A stretch of DNA of 64,000 nt from Gracilimonas sp040877545 (GTDB taxonomy: Bacteria; Bacteroidota; Rhodothermia; Balneolales; Balneolaceae), in assembly GCA_040877545.1 (NCBI GenBank), contig JBBDNN010000062.1, forward strand, positions 1 to 64,000. Reading direction: 5' to 3'. The first letter of the stretch is position 1. Each line of letters opens with the position of its first letter. Of the stretch, positions 33,215-42,167 are shown in pieces. Under the pieces are notes generated by a model. The model made no database searches and was not told the origin of the DNA. It worked only from the letters and a program-made list of their open reading frames with translations. A program made the translations under genes and the position numbers.

Positions 33215-35128
33215 ATGAAATTACTTAGTACAATCTTAATGGGGATCATCGCACTGATGTTATCCCCATTTTTTGTTCAGGCACAAATACCTGACCCGGT
33301 AAAATTCCAGGTTTCTGAAGTTCCTGACGAGGTGTTGGCGGGGGAACCGTTTAACATCGAAATTGAAGCTTCCATAGAAGGGGACTGGCATCTTTATTCC
33401 GTGTTGAATGCCAAAGACGCGGGCCCTTTTCCTACCGATTTTTCTCCCAATTCCGATAATTTTGTGTTTGCTGGTGAGGTAATTGAAACTGATGCAGACA
33501 TAGAATTTGATCCAAATTTTGAAACTGAATTAGGCTGGCATAGCAGCTTCGCCAAGTTCACCATTCCCGCGGCGATTAAAGTAACGGAAACGGGCAGGCA
33601 AAATTTAGATATTCAAGTGTATTATCAGGTGTGTGACGATCGGGTATGTCTCCCACCAAAAACCAAATCTATCATTGCGGCTGTAACGGTAAATGGAATT
33701 TCTGAAAACCCCATAGAAGCAGCTGTTTCTGGTGGAGTAGAAAATGAGGAGGGGGGCGAGGCTAAAATTAAGTCGTCAGGACTGGGCGGCGACGGTGTTT
33801 TTTCATTTATGTGGATAGCTATCCTGGCTGGTTTTGCAGCTCTTTTAACGCCCTGTGTTTTTCCTATGATTCCACTTACTGTTTCCTATTTCTCTAAACA
33901 AGAGAGCAATGGAAAAGGAGTAGGAAAGGCTTTTCTATTTGGCTTTGCCATTGTTATTACCTTCACCTTATTAGGAGTGCTTTTAGCCGCAATATTTGGC
34001 GTTTCCGGTGCGCAGAATTTTGCTTCAAATCCCTGGGTAAATATATTTATAGCGTTGATTTTGGTTGTTTTTGCATTCAGTTTATTAGGAATGTACGAGC
34101 TCCAGCTTCCGCATCAGCTTACCAACTGGCTGAACAGAAAAAGCAATCAGAAGTCTGGTATGGTTGGTACCTTATTTATGGCTCTCACTATCAGTGCAGT
34201 TTCTTTTTCATGTACAGCTCCCTTTGTGGGAGGAGTTTTTGCAGCTACAACCGGGGGAGAATGGTTTTATCCTATTTTAGGAATGATCGGTTTTTCTGCA
34301 GCTTTTGCTAGTCCTTTCGTTCTTTTTGCTGCCTTCCCACAATGGCTGGAATCACTTCCCAGAAGTGGTTCATGGATGAATATCGTAAAGGTATTACTTG
34401 GATTTATTGAACTTGCTGCTGCATTCAAATTTTTATCTAATGCCGATTTGGTGTGGGAATGGGGGCTTATATCACGTCCTTTTACTATCGCAGCATGGAT
34501 TGCTATTTTCCTTCTAACCGGTTTGTATTTGCTTGGAACCTTCTCTCTTAAGCATGAACAAAAACCGGAAAGTATTTCATCAAGCAGGATGTTGTTATCT
34601 ATTCCATTTCTGCTTTTTAGTTTTTACCTGATTCCAGGTTTGCTGGGATCCTCTTTGGGCATTTGGGATGCTTTTCTACCTCCAAAACAAGCAACGGATG
34701 TCAGTGTAGTTGCTTCAATTGGATTGACGGGAGGGGGAGCTGCAATCAGCAATGATGAAGGTTGGTCGGATGATTTTGAAGCCTCAATGGAAGTTGCCCG
34801 CGCTGAAAATAAACCTGTTTTTATAGACTTTACCGGCTATACCTGTACCAATTGCCGCGCGATGGAATCAAATATTTTTCCTTTGCAGGAAGTAGTGGAT
34901 ATTTTTGACAAAATGGTTTTGGTGAAACTTTATACTGATGGAGGAACCGATGGGCCTGCAAATCAACAATTCCAGTTTAAATTAACTGGCAATGTTGCTC
35001 TTCCTACCTATGCAATTGTAGATCCGGAAAATGGCACTGTTTTACAGCAAAGCCTGGGATATAGCAAAAAGGATGAATTTGTTTCTTTTTTGAAAGAGGG
35101 AATGCAAAAGTTTAATTCCCGCTTATAG
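33215..35128 (+). CDS. DsbD-type thiol:disulfide interchange protein
   Basis: 637 residues. A signal peptide (cut near VQAQ, about residue 23) is followed by a periplasmic DsbD-alpha-like immunoglobulin domain (about 25-175) with the cysteine pair VCDDRVC. Next comes an eight-helix membrane domain (about 195-500) with LTPCVFPMIPLTVSYF and SFSCTAPFVGG carrying the two transport cysteines. A C-terminal thioredoxin domain has Cys544-Thr-Asn-Cys547. It moves reducing power from cytosolic thioredoxin to periplasmic proteins such as cytochrome c maturation factors. It follows rplI by 25 nt. Confidence 0.93.
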   Translation: MKLLSTILMGIIALMLSPFFVQAQIPDPVKFQVSEVPDEVLAGEPFNIEIEASIEGDWHLYSVLNAKDAGPFPTDFSPNSDNFVFAGEVIETDADIEFDPNFETELGWHSSFAKFTIPAAIKVTETGRQNLDIQVYYQVCDDRVCLPPKTKSIIAAVTVNGISENPIEAAVSGGVENEEGGEAKIKSSGLGGDGVFSFMWIAILAGFAALLTPCVFPMIPLTVSYFSKQESNGKGVGKAFLFGFAIVITFTLLGVLLAAIFGVSGAQNFASNPWVNIFIALILVVFAFSLLGMYELQLPHQLTNWLNRKSNQKSGMVGTLFMALTISAVSFSCTAPFVGGVFAATTGGEWFYPILGMIGFSAAFASPFVLFAAFPQWLESLPRSGSWMNIVKVLLGFIELAAAFKFLSNADLVWEWGLISRPFTIAAWIAIFLLTGLYLLGTFSLKHEQKPESISSSRMLLSIPFLLFSFYLIPGLLGSSLGIWDAFLPPKQATDVSVVASIGLTGGGAAISNDEGWSDDFEASMEVARAENKPVFIDFTGYTCTNCRAMESNIFPLQEVVDIFDKMVLVKLYTDGGTDGPANQQFQFKLTGNVALPTYAIVDPENGTVLQQSLGYSKKDEFVSFLKEGMQKFNSRL

Positions 35129-35151
35129 TTGCTCCTTTAGCGGGAAAGTTT
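35116..35151 (+). terminator. Weak terminator overlapping the dsbD stop
   Basis: TTCCCGCT (35116-35123) pairs with AGCGGGAA (35139-35146), loop 15 nt, followed by AGTTTTA. The stem is good but the U tract is short and the hairpin covers the last codons. Confidence 0.4.
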
Positions 35152-35206
35152 TAGCCTTCACCATCAACAATACAGAATAAACCCTAAATTCTGTCGCGGA
35201 CATTCT

Positions 35207-38200
35207 TTGGTAACAATCAGATCAAAAAAAAAAGATGCTTCCTCATGTATTGAGTATCGCTTCTTATTAAGGAAGTTGATATCCATTGTGTCTATCGGTT
35301 TGTTGATTTTTGGCATTAGCACCACATCTATTCATGCCCAAAATACCATTAGCCTGGAAGAAGAACTACAGCCTTTTGTGGCAGACTCTTCTTATTACCT
35401 GAATGAATGGGTAGTTCCCTCAAGCATAGAAATTCTGGTTGATGGTGAAATAATTCCCGTTGAAACCTGGGCATTTAATGAAGAAACGGGCATGTTGCAT
35501 TTTATTAATCCTTCCGGTTTCGAATTTGATGATGAAAGTATCGTTAAAGTAAGATTTGATGCCTACCCTCTTACCCTCAGGAGATCGTACCAGGTTCGAA
35601 CTCCCATAGAATTAGATTCTACTATTTTTGATAACCCGGATTCTTTAGGGCAGGAAATTTCAGCATTACAAAGCCAATCCACTTTTGATGAATCAAATTT
35701 ACGGCAGTCGGGAAGTTTGAGCCGTGGTGTCATAGTAGGAACCAATCAGGATTTTTCGCTGGAAAGTGGTTTGAATTTCGAATTAAATGGTGCCCTCACT
35801 GAAAACATACATATTAATGCCTCGCTGACTGATCAAAATATTCCTATCCAGCCCGATGGCACCACTCAAAATTTACGCGAATTTGACCAGGTTTTTATAC
35901 AGGTAGAAGCACCAAATACGATGGTCGAAATGGGGGATGTGGATATAAATCTTGAGCAAAGTACATTTGCCAGACTTAACCGGAGGCTACAAGGGGCGGC
36001 AGGATATACAAACACACCAGTAGGAGATTATGGGGGGGCTTTGTCAGTAGTTAGAGGTACTTATAAATCGGTTTCTTTTAGTGGAGAGGAAGGTGTACAA
36101 GGACCATACAGGTTAACCGGGAGAAACAATGAAGAATTTGTGATTATTCTTGCTGGAACAGAACGGGTTTACATAAATGGCCAGCGGGTACAACGTGGCG
36201 CCGAAAATGAATACATAATAGATTATGGTTTGGGTGAGGTATTTTTCACGGGTAATCTGTTAGTTAAGGATGAAACAAGAATCTTAATTGAGTATGAGTA
36301 TGTAGATCAAAATTTCAATCGTACTATGATTGCCGCTGAAGGTGGTGACGAATTATTTGATGGGAAATTGAGGATTGGAGCGACCGTAATTCGTCAGGCA
36401 GATGGGGATGATTTATTATCCCAGCAATCTCTTACAGAAAATGACATTGAAGTACTTCGGGCGGCAGGTGATAATCTTGAAGATGCGACCATTAGCGGTG
36501 CCCGTATTGCAGATGAAAGAGAGCGGGAAGAATATGTGTTATATGCTGAGGTGGATACCATGGTAAACGGAGAAACTTTTAGAATCTATCAACATCAACC
36601 AAATTCACCGGAGGCAATTTATCGCGTACGTTTTTCGGATGTGGGCAATGGCGAGGGAAGTTATCGCCGGATAAGTGGAGATGTAAATGGCTTGTTATAT
36701 GAATGGGTTGGCCCTGGAAGAGGTAAATATGAATCATTTCAACAATTGCCTGCGCCGCAAAAGCAACAAATGGTAGCTTTAAACGGGCGGTATAGCCTCA
36801 CTGATAAATTTGAAGTTTTTGGAGAATGGGCTGTAAGTGATTTTGATCAAAACCGTTTTTCTTCTTTGGATAATGATGATAATACTGACATAGCTTATGA
36901 ATCTGGTTTAAGGATGAATGAAATAGAATCCCCGTTTGGTATTCTAAACGCGCAGGTAAACAGGCGCTATTCAGGCAGGAGATTTGAATTTTTTGAACGT
37001 ACCCGGGATGTAGAATTTGATCGTAAATGGAATATTACACGAACAGGGCAAAGCAGAGAATCTATCAACGAGGCTATGTTAAATGTCAGCCCATCATCCC
37101 AAACAAGTATAGGCGGAGAAGTTGGGCTTGTAGAGCGGGATGATTTTGTAGGAATCCGGCAGGCTTCATCCATTCGAAGTACTGAACCTAACTGGTTTAA
37201 CCTGACCTACAATCAGGATTTGGTGCAAAGTGAAGACGATGTTTTGGCAGAGGATGGCAGATGGTTTCGGCAAAATGGTAGGTTGAGTAAAGATCTGTTA
37301 GCAGGCGATATAATTTTTACGCCCTATTTAGCAGTTGAACAGGAAAACAGGATTCAACGCAATACAATTACAGATACTTTGTCTCAGCGATCTCAATCAT
37401 ACTATGATGCAGGTCCTGGTATAAGAATAGGAGTTTCAGATTTTCAAATAGATGCTGCAGTGGCTTATCGCTCAGAAACGGGTGTGCTGGAAAATGAGTT
37501 AAGAAAAGAATTCTCTGCTATTGAACAACGGTATGAAGTTTTATATCGGCCCAGCTCCAATTTTGAAACTATAAACGAAGTCAAAATCCGGAATAAAAAT
37601 TACACAGAAGATTTTGCAGCTTTAGGAAATATTAACCGGCAGGGTTTATTTGTAAAATCTGTTACGAGCTATATGTCGGCAAATGAATTTATAGATGGAG
37701 AGGTTTTCTACCAGGCCAATACACAGCGGCAGGCAGTTTTGCAGGAGACATATGTTAGAGTAGGCTCGGCATCTGGCCAATATGTTTGGCGGGATACCAA
37801 TGAAGATGGTGTGCAGCAGGTGGATGAGTTTTTCCAGGAAGTGAGCCCTAATGAAGGATTATATATCAGGCGGTTTTTGCCATCAGATGAATTATTTCCA
37901 GTCGTTTTTTTAAATCTAAGAACCAAACATAACAATAAACCTTTCCAGTTCATTACAAGTGATGAGGATAACTGGTTATCAGGTATAAATCTCCGATCCC
38001 GTATAGATATTTCCGAAAATTCTACAACCGAAAACCTGAGAGATGTTTACTTAGTGAAGTTGAGAACCTTTCGGAATGATTCAAGTACCGTGCAAGGAAG
38101 ATTATTGTGGGAAAAAGAGTTAGATATGCTTCAAAATGTAAATCAGGCGGATCTCAGGTTTGGCTATAACCAGAACAGAGCTTTAAATCAACGAGCAGTA

Positions 38201-38743
38201 GAAGCCATCCGTACCTATACCGATCTGTTTTATTTGAATTCTTCTCTTGATGTTACTGAAAGAGTTAGAATTTTAATGGATAGCTACATCGGGAAAAATA
38301 AGTCAATAAGCAGCCGAATTTCGAGCCGAAATTATAATATCAATAGTTATAATATACGTCCGGGAATAGACGCAACTATAAACCGATCATGGAATACTGC
38401 TTTCCATATTTCCTATACCCAAAAAGAAGATTTTTATCCTGCTCAAAATGTAAGGGCAAATATGATAAAGCTTGAAAATACGAATCGCATATTTTTATTT
38501 AGGAAATTACAGTCTAATTTGCGTGTAGAACTCCGGCGAACACTGGTAAATGGAAGCTCCAGTACATACGGCAGCTACGAATTAACAGAAGGCACCGGAG
38601 AGGGGACAAACTTGATCTGGTCGCTCAATAGTACATACCGGATAAGTAATTTAATTCGGTTCAGCCTCGATTATGATGGAAGAACAGTAGAAAACCTGCC
38701 TGCTATCCATACTATTAAATTAGTTATGAGCGCTGTATTTTGA
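35207..38743 (+). CDS. Large outer-membrane protein of unknown function (1178 residues)
   Basis: An N-terminal basic stretch, a hydrophobic segment and a cut site near IHAQ (about residue 46) indicate export. Residues about 165-390 hold a block with GDVDINLE, GPYRLTGRN, AGTERVYINGQRVQRG and YIIDYGLGEVFFTG, a motif series shared with large Bacteroidota outer-membrane proteins including parts of SprA. The rest alternates in the manner of beta-barrel strands and ends VMSAVF with terminal Phe. I do not recognise a defined family. The start is uncertain: no ATG precedes the signal peptide and TTG at 35207 is the best candidate. Confidence 0.65.
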   Translation: MVTIRSKKKDASSCIEYRFLLRKLISIVSIGLLIFGISTTSIHAQNTISLEEELQPFVADSSYYLNEWVVPSSIEILVDGEIIPVETWAFNEETGMLHFINPSGFEFDDESIVKVRFDAYPLTLRRSYQVRTPIELDSTIFDNPDSLGQEISALQSQSTFDESNLRQSGSLSRGVIVGTNQDFSLESGLNFELNGALTENIHINASLTDQNIPIQPDGTTQNLREFDQVFIQVEAPNTMVEMGDVDINLEQSTFARLNRRLQGAAGYTNTPVGDYGGALSVVRGTYKSVSFSGEEGVQGPYRLTGRNNEEFVIILAGTERVYINGQRVQRGAENEYIIDYGLGEVFFTGNLLVKDETRILIEYEYVDQNFNRTMIAAEGGDELFDGKLRIGATVIRQADGDDLLSQQSLTENDIEVLRAAGDNLEDATISGARIADEREREEYVLYAEVDTMVNGETFRIYQHQPNSPEAIYRVRFSDVGNGEGSYRRISGDVNGLLYEWVGPGRGKYESFQQLPAPQKQQMVALNGRYSLTDKFEVFGEWAVSDFDQNRFSSLDNDDNTDIAYESGLRMNEIESPFGILNAQVNRRYSGRRFEFFERTRDVEFDRKWNITRTGQSRESINEAMLNVSPSSQTSIGGEVGLVERDDFVGIRQASSIRSTEPNWFNLTYNQDLVQSEDDVLAEDGRWFRQNGRLSKDLLAGDIIFTPYLAVEQENRIQRNTITDTLSQRSQSYYDAGPGIRIGVSDFQIDAAVAYRSETGVLENELRKEFSAIEQRYEVLYRPSSNFETINEVKIRNKNYTEDFAALGNINRQGLFVKSVTSYMSANEFIDGEVFYQANTQRQAVLQETYVRVGSASGQYVWRDTNEDGVQQVDEFFQEVSPNEGLYIRRFLPSDELFPVVFLNLRTKHNNKPFQFITSDEDNWLSGINLRSRIDISENSTTENLRDVYLVKLRTFRNDSSTVQGRLLWEKELDMLQNVNQADLRFGYNQNRALNQRAVEAIRTYTDLFYLNSSLDVTERVRILMDSYIGKNKSISSRISSRNYNINSYNIRPGIDATINRSWNTAFHISYTQKEDFYPAQNVRANMIKLENTNRIFLFRKLQSNLRVELRRTLVNGSSSTYGSYELTEGTGEGTNLIWSLNSTYRISNLIRFSLDYDGRTVENLPAIHTIKLVMSAVF

Positions 38744-38910
38744 ACAAGACAATGTTATATAGGTAGTTACTAAATTACTAATGGCTAATCATTTCATTAC
38801 GTAAAAATGAACTTTTTACAGATGATGAGCTTTGACATTTAGTTCAAAATGACCTATTCTTTCGCTTCATTATTCTTAGCTTTTAACACTTAAACATTAG
38901 TGGAGTAGAC

Positions 38911-39633
38911 ATGATATCGTCGATCACTCTTTTTCTCTTACAAGCCCCTGCTGACGAAGGGTTTTTTAATCTAATAGTTGCAAAATTTAATGAAGGTAAT
39001 GAGAGTGGCTGGATGTGGCCGGTGCTAATTGCACTGATTCTCGGTTTAGCCATTTTTCTGGAAAGGATCATTACCCTTAACCTTGCAGATATTAATACAC
39101 GAAAATTTATAATTAATGTTCAGGAAGCATTGCAAGAGGGTGGTATTGAAGCTGCCGAAGAACTTTGCTCTCAAACGCGAGGCCCTGTAGCATCTGTTTT
39201 TCAGGCCGGTTTAATGCGTGCTGATGAAGGGATCGATGCAGCGGAGAAAGCAATTTCTGCGTACGGCTCCATAGAAATGAGTTTCCTGGAAAGAGGACTT
39301 GTTTGGCTGTCATTATTTATAGCTATTGCACCACTGTTAGGGTTCCTTGGAACTGTAGTAGGTATGATTCAAGCTTTTGATGATATCGAAGCAGCTTCAG
39401 ATATTTCCCCAAGTATTGTAGCGGGTGGTATTAAAGTAGCTCTTTTAACAACAGCCGGTGGTTTGATTGCAGGTATTATTCTGCAAATAGGATACAACTA
39501 TTGCGTCTCAAAAATTGACCGTATAATTGCTGAAATGGAAGAAAGCTCCATTACGTTAATAGATTCTATCATCCTGTTAAAGGAAGGTAAGCCTCTTGTT
39601 CCGCCAACTGCGGAAAATGATCCTTCAGCTTAA
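38911..39633 (+). CDS. exbB: MotA/TolQ/ExbB proton-channel family protein
   Basis: 240 residues with three helices: the first at about 32-52 (WPVLIALILGLAIFLER), then the conserved pair with LERGLVWLSLFIAIAPLLGFLGTVVGMIQAF (about 126-158) and GGIKVALLTTAGGLIAGIILQIGY. The LGFLGTVxGMIxAF signature is diagnostic. With ExbD it forms the proton-driven motor that energises outer-membrane processes. First gene of a four-gene operon ended by the terminator at 40971. Confidence 0.93.
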   Translation: MISSITLFLLQAPADEGFFNLIVAKFNEGNESGWMWPVLIALILGLAIFLERIITLNLADINTRKFIINVQEALQEGGIEAAEELCSQTRGPVASVFQAGLMRADEGIDAAEKAISAYGSIEMSFLERGLVWLSLFIAIAPLLGFLGTVVGMIQAFDDIEAASDISPSIVAGGIKVALLTTAGGLIAGIILQIGYNYCVSKIDRIIAEMEESSITLIDSIILLKEGKPLVPPTAENDPSA

Positions 39634-39674
39634 TTAATCATAATTCCAATAATTAATAAATAGGATAATATATT

Positions 39675-39941
39675 ATGGTTACAATTAGTGTTGGACTAGC
39701 GGTAGGCTTAGTGGTGCTCGGCATTGTTGCAATGCTGGGTGCTGGAATAAAAAGCTTTACCCAAAACAAACAGGATTATACAAAAATAGTCATGATGGCC
39801 ATTCCGTTTGTAGTATTTGCAATCACATACGGTGTACTGGGAGACGTTGCCAAAGCGGCAGTATTCACTGCAGTATTTATGATGGGCGCAATGGTACTTA
39901 CCATTATGCTAACTGGCCTGCGTGGGACCTTTAAGTTTTAA
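39675..39941 (+). CDS. 88-residue membrane protein in the exb operon
   Basis: Three hydrophobic segments (about 2-22, 37-55, 62-82) joined by the basic loop KSFTQNKQDYTK. It sits between exbB (41-nt gap) and the first exbD (13-nt gap) on the same strand. No known family recognised; probable accessory subunit of the ExbBD motor by position. Confidence 0.75.
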   Translation: MVTISVGLAVGLVVLGIVAMLGAGIKSFTQNKQDYTKIVMMAIPFVVFAITYGVLGDVAKAAVFTAVFMMGAMVLTIMLTGLRGTFKF

Positions 39942-39954
39942 TAGGATATAAATC

Positions 39955-40500
39955 ATGCTGTTAAAGAAACGAAAAAGAGAAATGGCCGAAATAAACGGCT
40001 CTTCTATGGCCGATATAGCCTTTCTCTTATTGATATTCTTTTTGGTGACAACCACCATTAATGTGGATACCGGGATTGGACTACAATTACCTCCACCTCT
40101 CGACCCAGAAGAAGAACCGCCACCCGTTAAAGAAAGGAACCTGATGAACATACTTGTGAATTCAGAAGGTAGAATCTTAATGGATGAAGAGCCTTCTTCG
40201 CTCGGTGATGTGAAAGCAAAATTAGTGGAGTTCATAGATAATCCAAGTCAAGATGAAAATCTTTCCGAAGATCCAAATTTAGCTATCGTTTCTATAAAAA
40301 CTCAGAGACAAACACCCTACCGAATCTACGTCGATATGCTTGATGAGGTAATGGGTGCTTATAAAGATCTAAGAGATGCAGCTTCTCGCGCTAACTATGG
40401 AGTGCCTTATGGTGCTCTTAGGGCAGAAAGTGAGCAGCGGGAGCAAATACGGACTATGTATCCAAAGAAAATCTCAATTGCAGAACCTGACGGAAATTAA
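39955..40500 (+). CDS. exbD: ExbD/TolR family protein, first copy
   Basis: 181 residues, longer than E. coli ExbD (141). One N-terminal helix contains the essential Asp in SSMADIAFLLLIFFLVTT (about residues 14-31), followed by a proline-rich linker (PPPLDPEEEPPP) and a periplasmic domain. The C-terminal half (about 90-181) is extended and carries conserved-looking YRIYVDMLDEVMGAYKDLR. It works with the ExbB protein. The next exbD starts 2 nt after its stop. Confidence 0.92.
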   Translation: MLLKKRKREMAEINGSSMADIAFLLLIFFLVTTTINVDTGIGLQLPPPLDPEEEPPPVKERNLMNILVNSEGRILMDEEPSSLGDVKAKLVEFIDNPSQDENLSEDPNLAIVSIKTQRQTPYRIYVDMLDEVMGAYKDLRDAASRANYGVPYGALRAESEQREQIRTMYPKKISIAEPDGN

Positions 40501-40502
40501 TT

Positions 40503-40949
40503 ATGGCGCATTTTCAGAAAAAGCAGGCACGTAGTAAACAGGAAGTACCAACTTCTGCAATGCCTGATGTAATATTTATTTTGCTTTTCTTTTTCATGGT
40601 TACCACCGTATTGCGCGAAGTAACCCTGCAGGTACGTGTGAATTTGACACAAGCCGAGAATATTGAAAAAATAGAAGAGAAACGTTTAGTCTCATATATC
40701 TATATTGGCCCTGAAAGGCTCCCCAATAATCAATTTGGCGAAGACAAGGTACAAATTGATGATGCTATTGTTGAGGATATCGGAGCTATACGCACATTGA
40801 TGTACGATAAACTTCGCGAACAGCCTAGGCTTATTGTCTCTTTAAGAGTTGATGAAACCTCAGAATTTGGCTTGTTAACCGATGTTCAGGAAGAGTTAAA
40901 GCAAGCAAGCACGTTTAGAATTAACTATTCTACCCGCCGCGAAAATTAA
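40503..40949 (+). CDS. exbD: ExbD/TolR family protein, second copy
   Basis: 148 residues with the essential Asp in TSAMPDVIFILLFFFMVTT (about residues 17-35) and a periplasmic domain ending in EFGLLTDVQEELKQAS. Two dissimilar ExbD genes after one ExbB suggest a heteromeric ExbD dimer, as described for some Bacteroidota. No TonB gene is adjacent. The operon ends at the terminator 20 nt downstream. Confidence 0.92.
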   Translation: MAHFQKKQARSKQEVPTSAMPDVIFILLFFFMVTTVLREVTLQVRVNLTQAENIEKIEEKRLVSYIYIGPERLPNNQFGEDKVQIDDAIVEDIGAIRTLMYDKLREQPRLIVSLRVDETSEFGLLTDVQEELKQASTFRINYSTRREN

Positions 40950-40970
40950 TTCACTTTACTAATTGTTTAG

Positions 40971-41010
40971 AGGCAACTGTGCTTAATGTGCAGGTGCCTT
41001 TTTTTATTTA
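40971..41010 (+). terminator. Rho-independent terminator of the exb operon
   Basis: Imperfect stem AGGCA-a-CTG... / ...CAG-g-TGCCT (40971-40999) with two mismatches, followed by seven T and a further T-rich run. It lies between exbD and thiL. Confidence 0.75.
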
Positions 41011-41022
41011 TTATACCAGATT

Positions 41023-42051
41023 ATGTCCGACTCTTTTAAAACCATACAAAGTATTGGCTCTAAAGGCTTGTTAAAAAAAATTACAAGTTATGACGCTTAT
41101 AAACATCCTAATGTAAAGCAATCTATAGGAGATGATGCCGCGGTGATTGCCGAATCAGATGGCAGCCTCACATTACTTTCATCCGATACTTATGTAGAAG
41201 GAGTAGACTTTGATCCAACCTATACGCCTTTCCATCATTTAGGCTATAAAATACTCTCAGCATGCATAAGCGACATTTATGCAATGAATGGAATACCTGA
41301 AACGGTATTAATTAGTCTCGCACTTCCAAACAGAGTTTCGGTGCAGATGGTAGGTGATTTATATGAGGGAATATATGCCGCGGGTAAAGTTCATGAAGTT
41401 GAAGTGGTGGGTGGAGATCTAAAAGCAAACTATTCCAATCTTGTCGTAAATACCAGTGTTTACGGCAAAACAGATAAAGAACTTATTACCTACCGTAAAG
41501 GGGCAAATGAAGGTGATGCTATTTGTTTGACGGGGGATGTTGGTGGAGCACTTGCCGGCCTTAGAATACTAATGAGAGAGAAGAAATACTGGGAAGAACA
41601 TGGAGATGAATCTGTACAGCCAGAATTAGGAGACTATCAGTTCGTAGTAAAAAGGCAGTTAGTGCCTGAAGCTCGAAAGGATTTAATCGATCTTCTGCGT
41701 AAAAAAAATATGGTGCCAACAGCCATGATTGATATAACCAAAGGGTTGATCAATGAAATCAGTCTCTTATCTGAAGCCTCAAACCTGGGTTCTTATATTT
41801 ATCAAGCCGCTCTTCCTATTGCTATTGAAACTCGGCAGGTAGCAGACGAAATGGAAGAAGATGTAGATCGTTACGCACTATTTGGTGGTGAGGATCTTGA
41901 AATCATGTTTACTTTACCAGAAAAAGGTGTAGAAGAATTGGTCAAGCATTTTAATGATTTTGTGGTTATAGGCCGAATGGTGCCACAAAAAGAAGGAATG
42001 CAGATGCAAACAGCAGAAGGTGACGTAGTATCTTTTGATGATTTGTCATAA
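41023..42051 (+). CDS. thiL: Thiamine-monophosphate kinase
   Basis: 342 residues, of the AIR-synthase/ThiL fold. IGDDAAVI (about 33-40) and SSDTYVEGVDFD hold the Mg-ATP aspartates, LSACISDIYAMNGIPE gives the second site, and VVGGDLK, LTGDVGGALAG and FGGEDLEIMF complete the family pattern. It phosphorylates thiamine monophosphate to the diphosphate in the cytosol. It begins right after the exb terminator and is followed by ftsH after 116 nt. Confidence 0.9.
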   Translation: MSDSFKTIQSIGSKGLLKKITSYDAYKHPNVKQSIGDDAAVIAESDGSLTLLSSDTYVEGVDFDPTYTPFHHLGYKILSACISDIYAMNGIPETVLISLALPNRVSVQMVGDLYEGIYAAGKVHEVEVVGGDLKANYSNLVVNTSVYGKTDKELITYRKGANEGDAICLTGDVGGALAGLRILMREKKYWEEHGDESVQPELGDYQFVVKRQLVPEARKDLIDLLRKKNMVPTAMIDITKGLINEISLLSEASNLGSYIYQAALPIAIETRQVADEMEEDVDRYALFGGEDLEIMFTLPEKGVEELVKHFNDFVVIGRMVPQKEGMQMQTAEGDVVSFDDLS

Positions 42052-42167
42052 AAAGAGTAGTGGCACGTTTATTGCAAATATTGAATGGAAGTTTTTTCAA
42101 TTCATAAACTTAATTAAGTATAACCTTTGTTATCTTTAAATCTAGATAATATTATAAGCTCGTTTTA

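Noticed and set aside
38801..38819. GTAAAAA-tgaac-TTTTTAC hairpin before exbB as a terminator
   Set aside because: The stem is almost only A-T pairs and no T tract follows; stability would be too low.
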